From contig NZ_CP110139.1 in NCBI RefSeq assembly GCF_025979885.1, forward strand, positions 1,674,001 to 1,738,000: a DNA stretch of 64,000 nucleotides. Direction: 5' to 3'. Position numbers and translations under genes: made by a program. This stretch comes from Hymenobacter sp. YIM 151500-1. GTDB lineage: Bacteria; Bacteroidota; Bacteroidia; Cytophagales; Hymenobacteraceae. Under the pieces are notes generated by a model, which worked only from the letters and a program-made list of their open reading frames with translations, made no database searches and was not told where the DNA came from. Shown here one piece after another: positions 17,949 to 26,047 of the stretch (its first letter is position 1; every line of letters starts with the position of its first letter).

Positions 17949-18494
17949 ATGCGCTATTTCGTCGCCGGCCTCCTGACTCTGCTCACTGCCTGCACCCTCG
18001 AGTCCGAAGTGGTAGAGCCCCAGCTGCCGACTTCCCCCATTGCTGGTCGCAGTACCCTGGCGTATCGGCAGGGAGGCCGGCCCGTCATTACGTTTGCTGG
18101 CTACAAGGGCCTGTTTAACAATGGCGAGCCTTCCGTTAACGCCCGCGTCGCGCCCGACAGTCTGCTGGTGCTGTACGCCGAAGAAGATACCAGCCCCAGT
18201 GGGTTGCCCGTGCTGCGGCGGCGGCTGGAGCTACACGTGCAGCGCTTTGGCCCACCCGGCCAGTACGGCGCTGCCCTGCTCTCCGACAGCTACTACCAGG
18301 AAGCCCGCCTGGTAGATGGGTCCTGGCAGGGCGGGCCCTTGCTTCGGCCGCAGCCGAACGCGCCCCAGCAGCTCACCCTGGGCTTCACCGATAAAGGCTG
18401 GATAACCGGCCGCTTCCAGCTGACATTCTTCGACCCGGCCATAGGCCGCACCGTGCAGCTGACGGACGGGTGGCTGGAGGTGGTGCCGCAATAA
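17949..18494 (+). CDS. Lipoprotein of unknown function
   Basis: A 181-residue predicted lipoprotein: MRYFVAGLLTLLTAC places the lipidated Cys at residue 15. The rest looks like a single beta-sandwich of the type DUF/immunoglobulin-like, with no conserved catalytic residues recognised. It starts 26 bp after the barrel gene at 17302-17922 and is probably co-transcribed with it, which suggests a barrel-lipoprotein pair at the outer membrane. Upstream in-frame codons to 17883 belong to the previous gene's end and are excluded. Confidence 0.7.
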   Translation: MRYFVAGLLTLLTACTLESEVVEPQLPTSPIAGRSTLAYRQGGRPVITFAGYKGLFNNGEPSVNARVAPDSLLVLYAEEDTSPSGLPVLRRRLELHVQRFGPPGQYGAALLSDSYYQEARLVDGSWQGGPLLRPQPNAPQQLTLGFTDKGWITGRFQLTFFDPAIGRTVQLTDGWLEVVPQ

Positions 18495-18515
18495 GCCACT
18501 CGCGTTATACCAGCT

Positions 18516-19553
18516 CTAGTTTTCCTGGTTGATCAGGTTAACAACGAGCTTGACCATCGTGTCCTTATCCTCAGGCTTGCTCTCAGCTATAAGTAAGGTC
18601 AAGGCCACCAGGGCATTATCCGCCAGCCGGCGCGTGCCATCGGGCTTGTAGAGGCAGTGGTTCTTGTCCATAAACCACACGAACAGAAAGGCCGCAATCC
18701 GCTTGTTGCCATCCGAAAACGAGTGGTTTTTCACCACGAAATAGAGCAGGTTAGCCGCTTTTTCCTCTACACTAGGGTATAGATCCTCGCCGCCGAAGCT
18801 CTGGTAGATGGTGCGCACCGAGCTTTGGAAAGAATCGTCTTTTTCGCGCCCAAACAGCACGCTGCCGCCAAACTGCTCCCGCAGGCTGTCCACGGCCTGC
18901 ATTGCAGCTTCGTAGGTTAGCTCAAAGGGCGTGTCGGGTGAGGTGGCCGAGATGCGCAGGCGCTGGTGGTCGTACTGGTCGAGCACGTCGAGGGCGCGGG
19001 CATAGTCGCTGAGCACGCGCAGCAAAGCCGTGGTTTGGGCGGGCGTCAGCTCCTGGTGGTCGGCAATTTCGCCCTGGAGCTGGAGCAGGCGCTTGAGGTC
19101 GGCCAGCTGGCGGGCATCTTCGCGCAGGCGCTTTTCATTCAGCGCATAGCCCTGCACCAGATACTGCCGCAGCACCTGCGTGGCCCACTGCCGAAACTGG
19201 GTGCCTTTTTTCGAGTTGACGCGGTAGCCAACAGAGATGATGACGTCAAGGTTGTAGTAGTCGGCCGGGCGGCCATCCTCCGCCTTGCGCCGTTCCTGCC
19301 GCTTTTCACCGCCAAAATCCTCCTCCTGAAGCTGGAAAAGACTTCTGTGCATTTTTTGCACAGAAGTCTTTTCGTCCAGTTCCCCAGTTTGAAAAATCGT
19401 GCGCAAGTGCTTGGTTATCACACTTCGCTCCCGTCCAAACAGTTCCGCCATCTGCGCTTGGGTCAGCCAGATAGTTTCGTTTTGCAGGTGTACGTCGAGG
19501 CGGGTTTCGCCGTCGGCGGATTGGTAGATGAAGATGTCCGGGGTAGGCTCCAT
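18516..19553 (-). CDS. RhuM family protein fused to a Fic/Doc domain
   Basis: A 345-residue protein. The N-terminal RhuM part (about 1-150) has IWLTQAQMAELFGRERSVITKHL, a helix-turn-helix-like segment, and YYNLDVIISVGYRVNSKKGTQFRQWA. The C-terminal Fic/Doc part carries HSFSDGNKR at 277-285, with the catalytic His277 and the phosphate-binding GNKR. Fic/Doc proteins modify or phosphorylate target proteins and often act as toxins. No small antitoxin gene is adjacent, so regulation may be internal. Residues 61-73 are encoded by a perfect 16-bp inverted repeat, and the stretch from 68 to 93 (Gln, Glu, Arg-rich) looks unlike the usual RhuM sequence at this place. RhuM-Fic genes are often on mobile or variable loci. 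Confidence 0.85.
   Translation of the reverse strand: MEPTPDIFIYQSADGETRLDVHLQNETIWLTQAQMAELFGRERSVITKHLRTIFQTGELDEKTSVQKMHRSLFQLQEEDFGGEKRQERRKAEDGRPADYYNLDVIISVGYRVNSKKGTQFRQWATQVLRQYLVQGYALNEKRLREDARQLADLKRLLQLQGEIADHQELTPAQTTALLRVLSDYARALDVLDQYDHQRLRISATSPDTPFELTYEAAMQAVDSLREQFGGSVLFGREKDDSFQSSVRTIYQSFGGEDLYPSVEEKAANLLYFVVKNHSFSDGNKRIAAFLFVWFMDKNHCLYKPDGTRRLADNALVALTLLIAESKPEDKDTMVKLVVNLINQEN
19336..19372. repeat. Perfect 16-bp inverted repeat inside the RhuM-Fic gene
   Basis: aaaagacttctgtgca and tgcacagaagtctttt are exact complements separated by five T. In the mRNA this makes a long stable hairpin about 180 bases after the start codon. Confidence 0.9.
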
Positions 19554-19711
19554 ACGGTAGATAGCGGGGGTAAATTTGACAATTCGGCAAGATGCGCGTT
19601 TTGCCCGTGAAGCACAACAGCAACGCTACTATTGCCTTGTTGGGAAAGCTTGCCGCAAACCTTCCCGGCACGGCTCAGTTGTGTAGAAACCTTTTTATCT
19701 GACCTTCCTGC

Positions 19712-20425
19712 ATGGAATTCCAAGGCAAAAATATCTTACTCGTGGGGGCCTCGTCGGGCATCGGACTGGCCACGGCCCGGCTGCTGCATAAGCTCAACGC
19801 TACCCTGTACACGGCTTCGCGCCGCCACTCGCCGGAGCTGGCCGAGCTGCCCACCCAGTTTATTGAGCTGGACGTGACCCGTCCCCTGGGCACGACCCTG
19901 GACGGCCTGCCCGAGGTGCTGCACGGCGTGGTGTACTGCCCCGGCTCCATCAAGCTGCGGCCCTTCGAGCGGATTCCGGTAGAGGATTTCCGGGCCGACC
20001 TGGAGCTGAACGTGCTGGGCGCCGTGCAGGTGCTGCAAGCCAGCCTGAAGCGGCTGAAAAAGGCCGGGGGCGCCTCGGTGGTGCTGTTCAGCACGGTGGC
20101 CGCCGACACGGGCATGAGCTTCCACGCTAGCATTGCCACGGCCAAAGCTGCCGTAGAAGGCCTCACCCGCTCTCTGGCCGCCGAGTATGCCGCCAGCGCC
20201 ATCCGCGTCAACTGCGTGGCGCCCTCGCTCACCAACACGCCCCTGGCCGCGCCCCTGCTCAGCACCCCCGAGAAGATGGAAGCCGGCGCCAAGCGCCACC
20301 CCTTGCAGCGCATCGGACAGCCCGAGGACCTGGCCTACATGGCTACCTTCCTGCTCTCCGACCACAGCTCCTTCATCACCGGCCAAGTGCTGCCCGTAGA
20401 CGGCGGGATGGGAAGGCTAAAATGA
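19712..20425 (+). CDS. SDR family protein lacking the catalytic tyrosine
   Basis: A 237-residue short-chain dehydrogenase-like protein. The nucleotide-binding GASSGIG is at 12-18, Ser127 is in FSTVA, and Lys145 is present. However, the position four residues before Lys145, normally the catalytic Tyr, is Ile141 (SIATAKAAVEGL). The NAG motif is also altered (CPGS, 76-79). The C-terminal SDR pattern (GQPEDLAYMATFLLSDHSSFITGQVLPVDGGM) is intact, so the fold is complete. It may be a non-catalytic or unusual SDR. It sits 104 bp upstream of the photolyase gene on the same strand, so a joint function is possible. An R3 repeat overlaps the region right after the stop codon. Confidence 0.85.
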   Translation: MEFQGKNILLVGASSGIGLATARLLHKLNATLYTASRRHSPELAELPTQFIELDVTRPLGTTLDGLPEVLHGVVYCPGSIKLRPFERIPVEDFRADLELNVLGAVQVLQASLKRLKKAGGASVVLFSTVAADTGMSFHASIATAKAAVEGLTRSLAAEYAASAIRVNCVAPSLTNTPLAAPLLSTPEKMEAGAKRHPLQRIGQPEDLAYMATFLLSDHSSFITGQVLPVDGGMGRLK

Positions 20426-20426
20426 G

Positions 20427-20526
20427 ACCTTAGACTGTGAGAGGTGAGAAGTGAGACTTCCGTTTTAGCGGATCTGATATCAGTACGATAGTCTCACTTC
20501 TCATGTCTCACTCTCTCACTTCTACC
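20427..20526. repeat. Family R3 repeat, copy c
   Basis: gtgagaggtgagaagtgagac on the left and gtctcacttctcatgtctcac on the right form an imperfect inverted repeat that fills the gap between the SDR stop codon and the photolyase start codon. Confidence 0.75.
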
Positions 20527-20529
20527 CAC

Positions 20530-21849
20530 ATGAAACTCACCCTCTTCTGGCACCGGCGCGATTTGCGCCAGCACGACAACGCCGGCCTGGCGGCGGCCCT
20601 GCAAAGCGGCTACCCGGTGGTGCCGCTGTTTATCTACGACCGGGAAATTCTGGACCTGCTGCCCAGCCGCCGCGACGCCCGCGTAACCTTTATTTATGAC
20701 GAAGTGGAGCGCCTGGCCCGGCAGACGGAGCAGGCCGGCGGCACGTTCCTGGCTTTCTATGGCCGGCCCCTGGAGGTCTTTGAGGAGCTGCTGACCCAGC
20801 ACGAAGTGGCCGCCATCTACACCAACGAGGACTACGAGCCCTACGCCTCGGAGCGCGACACGGCCGTGGCAGCTCTGGCCCAGCGTCATGGCGCCGCGTT
20901 TCAGGCCCTCAAAGACCAGGTTATCTTCGCCAAAAACGAACTGCTGGGCAAAAACGGCAAGCCGCAGCGCATCTTCGGAGCCTACCGCAAAGCCTGGACG
21001 GAGGCCCTGCGCGACGAGCACCTGGCCCCCTACCCTTCCCGCGACCTGTACACGGCTGAGCGCCTGGCCCGCCTGCCCGGCGCCGCGCCGCGGCCCACGC
21101 TGGCCGGCATGGGCTTCGAGGAGTTTCGGCAGGAAGTGCCGGCCAGTGAGCTGCCGCCCGAGAGCCTGGTGCGCAACTACCACAAAACCCGCAACACCCC
21201 TGGCCGCGTGGATAGCAGCACCCGCCGCTCAGTGCACCTGCGCTTCGGGACGCTGAGCGTGCGGGAGCTGATGCGGCAGGCCCGTGAGCTGAACCCTAAG
21301 CTGCTGGCCGAGCTGATCTGGCGCGACTACTTCATGATGCTGCTCTGGCACTACCCCTTCACGGCCACCGAAAGCTTTGAGCCGCGCCTGCGCCACGTGC
21401 CCTACCGCAACAACGAGGAGGAGTTTCGGGCCTGGTGCGAGGGCCGCACGGGCTACCCGCTGGTGGATGCCGGCATGCGGGAGCTACACCAAACCGGCTA
21501 CCTGCCCAACCGGGCCCGGATTGCCGCCGCGGGCTTCTTGGTCAAGCACCTGCTCACCGACTGGCGCCTGGGCGACCGGTACTTCGCCGACAAGCTGCTG
21601 GACTACGACATGAGCCAGAACGTGGGCAACTGGCAGTGGATGGCCGGCACCGGCGTGGTGGCCGCGCCGTGGTTCCGCGTGTACAGCCCCCAAAGCCAGC
21701 TGGAGCAGTACGACCCCGACCTGGCCTACGTGAAGCGCTGGGTGCCCGAGTACGGCACTAGCGCATACCCGGCGCCCATCGTGGACCACAAGTTTGCGCG
21801 GGACCGGGCCATTGAAACCCTGCGGGCGGCGTACCGAGCGGCGCAGTAG
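20530..21849 (+). CDS. phr: Cryptochrome/deoxyribodipyrimidine photolyase family protein
   Basis: A 439-residue class I photolyase/cryptochrome. The N-terminal alpha/beta domain begins LFWHRRDLRQHDNAGL, which is the family signature. The helical FAD-binding domain has LIWRDYFMMLLWHYP, MRELHQTGYLPNRARIAAAGFLVKHL, DYDMSQNVGNWQWMAGTG and the C-terminal FDPDLAYVKRWVPE-like segment. Photolyases repair UV-induced pyrimidine dimers with blue light; closely similar cryptochromes act as sensors, and the two cannot be separated here. The start at 20530 is used because the frame upstream is repeat-derived. It follows the SDR gene and precedes the TetR-like gene on the same strand. Confidence 0.93.
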   Translation: MKLTLFWHRRDLRQHDNAGLAAALQSGYPVVPLFIYDREILDLLPSRRDARVTFIYDEVERLARQTEQAGGTFLAFYGRPLEVFEELLTQHEVAAIYTNEDYEPYASERDTAVAALAQRHGAAFQALKDQVIFAKNELLGKNGKPQRIFGAYRKAWTEALRDEHLAPYPSRDLYTAERLARLPGAAPRPTLAGMGFEEFRQEVPASELPPESLVRNYHKTRNTPGRVDSSTRRSVHLRFGTLSVRELMRQARELNPKLLAELIWRDYFMMLLWHYPFTATESFEPRLRHVPYRNNEEEFRAWCEGRTGYPLVDAGMRELHQTGYLPNRARIAAAGFLVKHLLTDWRLGDRYFADKLLDYDMSQNVGNWQWMAGTGVVAAPWFRVYSPQSQLEQYDPDLAYVKRWVPEYGTSAYPAPIVDHKFARDRAIETLRAAYRAAQ

Positions 21850-21853
21850 ATTT

Positions 21854-21930
21854 TTCGCGCAGTGTTTCGCAGTGTGCTGACGCCAGAACGACACTGCGCT
21901 TTTCCACTGCGAAACACTGCGCGAAACCCA
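21854..21930. repeat. Family R4 repeat, copy a (CGCAGTGTTTCGCAGTG)
   Basis: tcgcgcagtgtttcgcagtg and cactgcgaaacactgcgcga are inverted arms around a short centre. It lies just after the photolyase stop codon and 14 bp before the TetR-like gene. Related copies occur at the trpB-trpA and trpF-trpB junctions. Confidence 0.85.
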
Positions 21931-21944
21931 CCTGTTCTACTGTT

Positions 21945-22598
21945 ATGGAAACCCAACCCGACCCGAAGGCGCGCATTAAGCAGGCCTACCTCGACTACGT
22001 ACTGCGCAAGGGCACGCCGCCGGCCACTGTCTTCAAGCTTACCCAAAAGCTCGACCTGCCGGAGCAGGAGTTTTACCGCTACTACGCCAGCTTCGAGGTG
22101 CTGGAGCGGGACCTGTGGGCTGATTTTGGCCGCCAGGCCTACGACACGGCTTCTAAAGAGCCCGTGTGGGCCGGGTACGGTGCCCGTGAAAAGCTGCTGG
22201 GCTTCTACTACACCCTGCTGGAAGTACTGAAGCGCAACCGCAGCTTCGCCCTGAACTCCTTGCGCCGCTCCCTGCACCGCATGCCCGGCCTCACGCCCCG
22301 CGTGCTCGACGGGCTGCGCCAGGAATTCGAGGAGTTTGTAACGGAAATTCTGCGGGCCGGCCGCCAAAGCGGGGAGGTAGCTACCCGGCCCCTGCTCCAG
22401 AACAGCTACCCGCGCTTTTTCTGGCAGCAGCTGCTGTTTGTGCTCGGCTTCTTTGCCCGCGACGAATCCGTGAACTTTGAGCGTACCGATGCTGCCGTGG
22501 AAAAAGCCGTGACCCTCAGCTTCGACCTGGTGGGCCGCAACACGCTGGATTCGGCCACTGACTTTGTGCGCTTCCTGGTGCAGAGCCGCCGCATGTAG
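21945..22598 (+). CDS. TetR-like regulator
   Basis: A 217-residue all-helical protein. The N-terminal ~60 residues (ARIKQAYLDYVLRKGTPPATVFKLTQKLDLPEQEFYRYYASFEVLERDLW) follow the TetR DNA-binding pattern, with the helix-turn-helix placed where FKLTQKLDLPEQEFYRYYAS occurs. The remainder is a ligand-binding-like helical domain. The adjacent AarF/ABC1 kinase gene 182 bp downstream is a frequent neighbour of such regulators in Bacteroidota, which suggests control of that gene; this is inferred. The TAG stop codon is the first part of an R8 palindrome. Confidence 0.75.
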   Translation: METQPDPKARIKQAYLDYVLRKGTPPATVFKLTQKLDLPEQEFYRYYASFEVLERDLWADFGRQAYDTASKEPVWAGYGAREKLLGFYYTLLEVLKRNRSFALNSLRRSLHRMPGLTPRVLDGLRQEFEEFVTEILRAGRQSGEVATRPLLQNSYPRFFWQQLLFVLGFFARDESVNFERTDAAVEKAVTLSFDLVGRNTLDSATDFVRFLVQSRRM

Positions 22599-22618
22599 CA
22601 CACGCTTTAGCTTGTGCC
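22596..22618. repeat. Family R8 palindrome, copy a (stop codon is part of it)
   Basis: The palindrome starts with TAGCACACGC, has the centre TTT, and ends with AGCTTGTGCC. Its first three bases are the TAG stop codon of the TetR-like gene. A nearly identical copy, in the same relation to a stop codon, is at 27063-27086 on the minus strand. Confidence 0.8.
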
Positions 22619-22780
22619 GTCTTGACCTTCGCCCTGGGTGGGAGGTTGCTCTGAAAAGTTGCTGATAGATGTATAAAGACGCGCCCCTCGGCGTTTCCTC
22701 ATCCGCACCGCCTGCACGAGGCTTGTTCACAGCCGGTTGTTCAACGACGAGACGCAACTGTGCGTCTCCACAGTCTTTCC

Positions 22781-24100
22781 ATGTCCGATTCCCCTTCTAG
22801 TACCCCGCTCGACTCTTTGCCAACCACCAAAGTGGCGCGGGCGGCTCGTTTCGCCAAAACGGGCCTGAGCGTGGGCGCCAACTACGTGAAGCACTACGCC
22901 AAGCGGGCCGTGGGCGCCGACAGCCCCACCGCCGACCTGCACGCTCAAAACGCCGCCGAGTTGTACGGGGCGCTGAGCGAGATGAAAGGCTCGGTGCTGA
23001 AAGTGGCCCAGATGCTGGCCATGGAAAAGAACATCCTGCCCGCGGCCTACGCCGAGCAGTTTGCCCAGGCCCAGTACCAGACTCCGCCGCTGTCGGGCCC
23101 GCTGGTAAGTAAGGCGTTTCGGGATGCCTTCGGAAAGTCGCCGTTTGAGGTGTTCGATGAGTTTGACCCCGCGGCCCGGCAGGCGGCCAGCATCGGACAG
23201 GTGCATTTCGCCCGCAAGGACGGTCGGGCTCTGGCCGTGAAAGTGCAGTACCCCGGCGTGGCCGCCAGCATCCGTTCCGACATCCGGCTGGTGAAGCCCG
23301 TGGCCCTGCGCGTGCTGGGCCTCGACGAGGCCACCGTGCGCCCCTACCTGGCAGAGGTAGAAACTCGCCTGCTCGAAGAAACCGACTACGCCTTGGAGCT
23401 GCGCCGCGGCCAGCAGCTAGCCACGGCCTGCGCCCATCTGCCCCACCTGGAGTTCCCACAGTATTACCCTGCACTTTCGGCAAACCGCATCCTGACCATG
23501 GACTGGCTGCCGGGCCAGCACCTGCGCGAGTTCCTGGCCACCAGCCCCAGCCAGCCGGTGCGCAACCAGCTCGGCCAGACACTGTGGGACTTCTACCAGT
23601 TTCAGCTGCACACCCTGCGCCAGGTGCACGCCGACCCCCACCCCGGCAATTTCCTGCTGCGCGCCGAGCACGGCGGCACGGTGGGCGTGCTGGATTTTGG
23701 CTGCGTGAAGGAAATACCCGCCGATGTGCACCGCCTCTTCACGGCCCTACTCGCCCCGGAAACTCTCCGGGACGAAGCCCGCCTCACGGCCCTGCTCACC
23801 GAAGCCGGCGTGCTGCGCCCCGACGATGCACCCGCCCGCCGCGCCTTTTACCTGAGCACCATGCAGGCCTCGCTGGAGCTGGTGGGCCGCCCCTTCCGCC
23901 AGCCGGTGTTCAACTTCGGTGACCCTGCTTTTCTGCAAGCCCTCTACGCCCTCGGCGACGACCTGATGCAGCAGCCCGAGCTGCGCCAGCAGCGGGAGCC
24001 GCGCGGCTCCGAGCACTTCATCTACCTCAACCGTACCTACGTGGGCCTGTTCGCGCTGCTGACTGAGCTGGGCGCCGAGGTGCGCACGGCTGCGGCCTAG
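22781..24100 (+). CDS. AarF/ABC1/UbiB kinase family protein
   Basis: A 439-residue atypical kinase of the ABC1/ADCK family. The N-terminal extension carries LKVAQMLAME at 73-82, in place of the usual KxGQ motif. The nucleotide-binding core includes AASIGQVHFA, the VAIK-like lysine in LAVKVQYPGV, the catalytic region with HADPHPGNFLLR, and the DFG motif in VLDFGCVK. Members of this family influence isoprenoid quinone biosynthesis or lipid metabolism. The start at 22781 follows the family's poorly conserved leader; 21 upstream bases of open frame are ignored. The divergent KVAQ may indicate a distinct subgroup. Confidence 0.88.
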   Translation: MSDSPSSTPLDSLPTTKVARAARFAKTGLSVGANYVKHYAKRAVGADSPTADLHAQNAAELYGALSEMKGSVLKVAQMLAMEKNILPAAYAEQFAQAQYQTPPLSGPLVSKAFRDAFGKSPFEVFDEFDPAARQAASIGQVHFARKDGRALAVKVQYPGVAASIRSDIRLVKPVALRVLGLDEATVRPYLAEVETRLLEETDYALELRRGQQLATACAHLPHLEFPQYYPALSANRILTMDWLPGQHLREFLATSPSQPVRNQLGQTLWDFYQFQLHTLRQVHADPHPGNFLLRAEHGGTVGVLDFGCVKEIPADVHRLFTALLAPETLRDEARLTALLTEAGVLRPDDAPARRAFYLSTMQASLELVGRPFRQPVFNFGDPAFLQALYALGDDLMQQPELRQQREPRGSEHFIYLNRTYVGLFALLTELGAEVRTAAA

Positions 24101-24215
24101 AGGCAAGTACTAGCCAAACTTTCGGCCATTGGCCGCGTTACACCTGCCACCGGCAACGCTGGCAGCTACACACGTAGGTCGGCTTAGCCCTGCTTTCTTC
24201 CCTTCTTAACACGCT

Positions 24216-25079
24216 ATGAAAAAACTCCTGACCCTGTGTGCCGCTCTGCTGAGCAGCATCACTTTAGCCACCGCGCAAACCACCCTGAGCTGCTGCACCA
24301 AGCCAGCAGCGGGCCACACTGCTACCGAGGCGTTTGCCATGCTGGCCTCCAGCGAAGACTTCAGCGGCGGCCACGATGCGCCCCTGCCCTTTACCTACCA
24401 GGGCCCCGGCCAGCTGGTCGAGTTCAACACCACCGACGGGCAAACCGGCAAAGCCTTTGAAATTAAGAGCAACATCCGCTCCGACAAGTACCTGCTGGTC
24501 ATTCATGAATGGTGGGGCCTGAACGACTACATCAGGCAGGAAGCCGCCCGCCTGGCCAAAGCGCTGCCCGGCGTCAACGTGCTGGCCCTGGACCTCTACG
24601 ACGGCCAGGTAGCCACTACTCCTGACGAAGCTGGCAAGCTCATGCAGGCGGTGAAAACCGAACGGGCCCAGGCCATCATCAAAGGCGCCCAGCTCTACGC
24701 CGGCCCCGATGCCCAGTTTGCCAGCATCGGGTGGTGCTTCGGGGGCGGCTGGAGCCTACAAGCAGCCCTGCTGGCCGGCCCCAAAGCCAAGGCCTGCGTG
24801 ATGTATTACGGGATGCCTGAGAAGGACGTGGCCAAACTCAAAACCCTGAACACCGACGTGCTGTTCATCTTCGCCCAACAGGATAAGTGGATCAACCAGC
24901 AGGTAGTCGACCAGTTCAAAAAGGACATGGCCGCCGCCAAAAAAGACCTCACCGTCAAAACCTACGACGCCGACCACGCCTTCGCCAACCCGTCCAACCC
25001 CAAGTACAACAAGCCTTTCGCCGAAGACGCCCACGCCGCGTCGGTAGCCTATATCAAGAAGAATCTAAAGCTGAAGTAG
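24216..25079 (+). CDS. Secreted dienelactone hydrolase family protein
   Basis: A 287-residue alpha/beta hydrolase with an N-terminal signal peptide (cleavage near ATAQ, residue 21). The nucleophile is Cys174 in GWCFGG, as in dienelactone hydrolases, with the acid in FIFAQQDKWIN and the His in DADHAFAN completing the triad. IHEWWGLNDYIR at 96-107 is another family signature. It probably hydrolyses an ester or lactone in the periplasm; the substrate is unknown. It has its own terminator at 25126-25164. No aromatic-degradation genes are next to it. Confidence 0.88.
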   Translation: MKKLLTLCAALLSSITLATAQTTLSCCTKPAAGHTATEAFAMLASSEDFSGGHDAPLPFTYQGPGQLVEFNTTDGQTGKAFEIKSNIRSDKYLLVIHEWWGLNDYIRQEAARLAKALPGVNVLALDLYDGQVATTPDEAGKLMQAVKTERAQAIIKGAQLYAGPDAQFASIGWCFGGGWSLQAALLAGPKAKACVMYYGMPEKDVAKLKTLNTDVLFIFAQQDKWINQQVVDQFKKDMAAAKKDLTVKTYDADHAFANPSNPKYNKPFAEDAHAASVAYIKKNLKLK

Positions 25080-25125
25080 GCAGCACGAATTGGCGCTGTG
25101 TTTTTGATTACGCTGATTCTGACGC

Positions 25126-25164
25126 CATAAAAAAGCGGCTCGTAATGTACGGGCCGCTTTTTTT
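25126..25164 (+). terminator. Terminator of the dienelactone hydrolase gene
   Basis: aaaaaagcggc(t) and gccgctttttt pair around a short centre, with a long T run on the plus strand, about 50 bp after the stop codon. Confidence 0.8.
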
Positions 25165-25292
25165 ACCGGTCAGGGTGTGCTTTCTTCTAGCTGATTTCTT
25201 AGCTTATGCAGGGGCGCTGCCGTACCTGGCCGCGGCCCGCGGCCAGAAACCATGGCCGTGAATCTGTGAAATCAACTTACTAAGCACAAGCT

Positions 25293-25781
25293 GTGATGCA
25301 ACCTGCCGCCACCTCTCCAGTTCAGCACCTGCTCGATGAGTACGGTGAAAGCCACCAGAACCCGACCAACAAGCTGGTACACTGGGTGTGCGTGCCGCTG
25401 ATTATGTTTTCGCTGCTGGGCCTGCTGTGGTCGGTGCCGATGCCGGCCACCCTGCGCAGCATCAGTCCCTGGCTGAATCTGGCCACGGCGGTAATGGTGC
25501 TGGCCGTGGTGTACTACCTGCGCCTATCGGTGCGGCTTTCGGTGGGAATGGTGCTGGTGTGGCTGCTGATGGCGGCGGCCCTGCGCGTAGTGGAGGCCGG
25601 CGCCGCCCTGCCGCTGTGGGCCGTGTGCCTGCTGGTGTTCGTGCTGGCCTGGGTGGGGCAGTTCTGGGGCCACAAAGTTGAAGGCAAAAAGCCTTCTTTT
25701 CTGAAAGACCTCCAGTTTCTGCTCATCGGCCCGCTCTGGCTTCTGCACTTCATCTACCGCCGCCTGGGGTGGAAATATTAA
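25293..25781 (+). CDS. Mpo1-like membrane protein (DUF962)
   Basis: A 162-residue protein with four to five hydrophobic segments. It starts in the characteristic way for DUF962/YGL010w proteins, with LLDEYGESHQNPTNKLVHWVCVPLIMFSLLGLLW, and ends with VGQFWGHKVEGKKPSFLKDLQFLLIGPLWLL. The His residues of SHQN, VHW and WGHK are the metal ligands of yeast Mpo1, which shortens 2-hydroxy fatty acids by alpha-oxidation. Bacterial members are mostly uncharacterised. It should be in the inner membrane. The first two codons are both ATG-like; either gives the same mature protein. It ends in a strong terminator at 25802-25847. Confidence 0.85.
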   Translation: MMQPAATSPVQHLLDEYGESHQNPTNKLVHWVCVPLIMFSLLGLLWSVPMPATLRSISPWLNLATAVMVLAVVYYLRLSVRLSVGMVLVWLLMAAALRVVEAGAALPLWAVCLLVFVLAWVGQFWGHKVEGKKPSFLKDLQFLLIGPLWLLHFIYRRLGWKY

Positions 25782-25801
25782 AAGCCCGCCACCACAGAAG
25801 A

Positions 25802-25847
25802 AGGCCTGGGTTCTAATGGCGTATGCCCTAGAACCCAGGCCTCTTTT
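25802..25847 (+). terminator. Terminator after the Mpo1-like gene
   Basis: aggcctgggttcta and tagaacccaggcct form a perfect 14-bp stem with a 13-base loop, followed by cTTTTgg. The following ~200 bp to 26047 hold no recognised feature. Confidence 0.8.
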
Positions 25848-26047
25848 GGTTGGCGAGCCGACCTGCCTCGGTCAGCGCAGCCCGCCAATTCAAACAAGCC
25901 AGTGGCGCAGAAACCGCCTCGCAGGCCGCCGCGGCACCGGGGTGCGCCCGTGAAAGCGGCAGTTGGTATCCCACCCCCACCTACTGCCTCACGGCCGCCA
26001 CCCCGCTCACGAAGCTGGTTTCCACGCCCTGGTTTGTTGTGCTGGTG

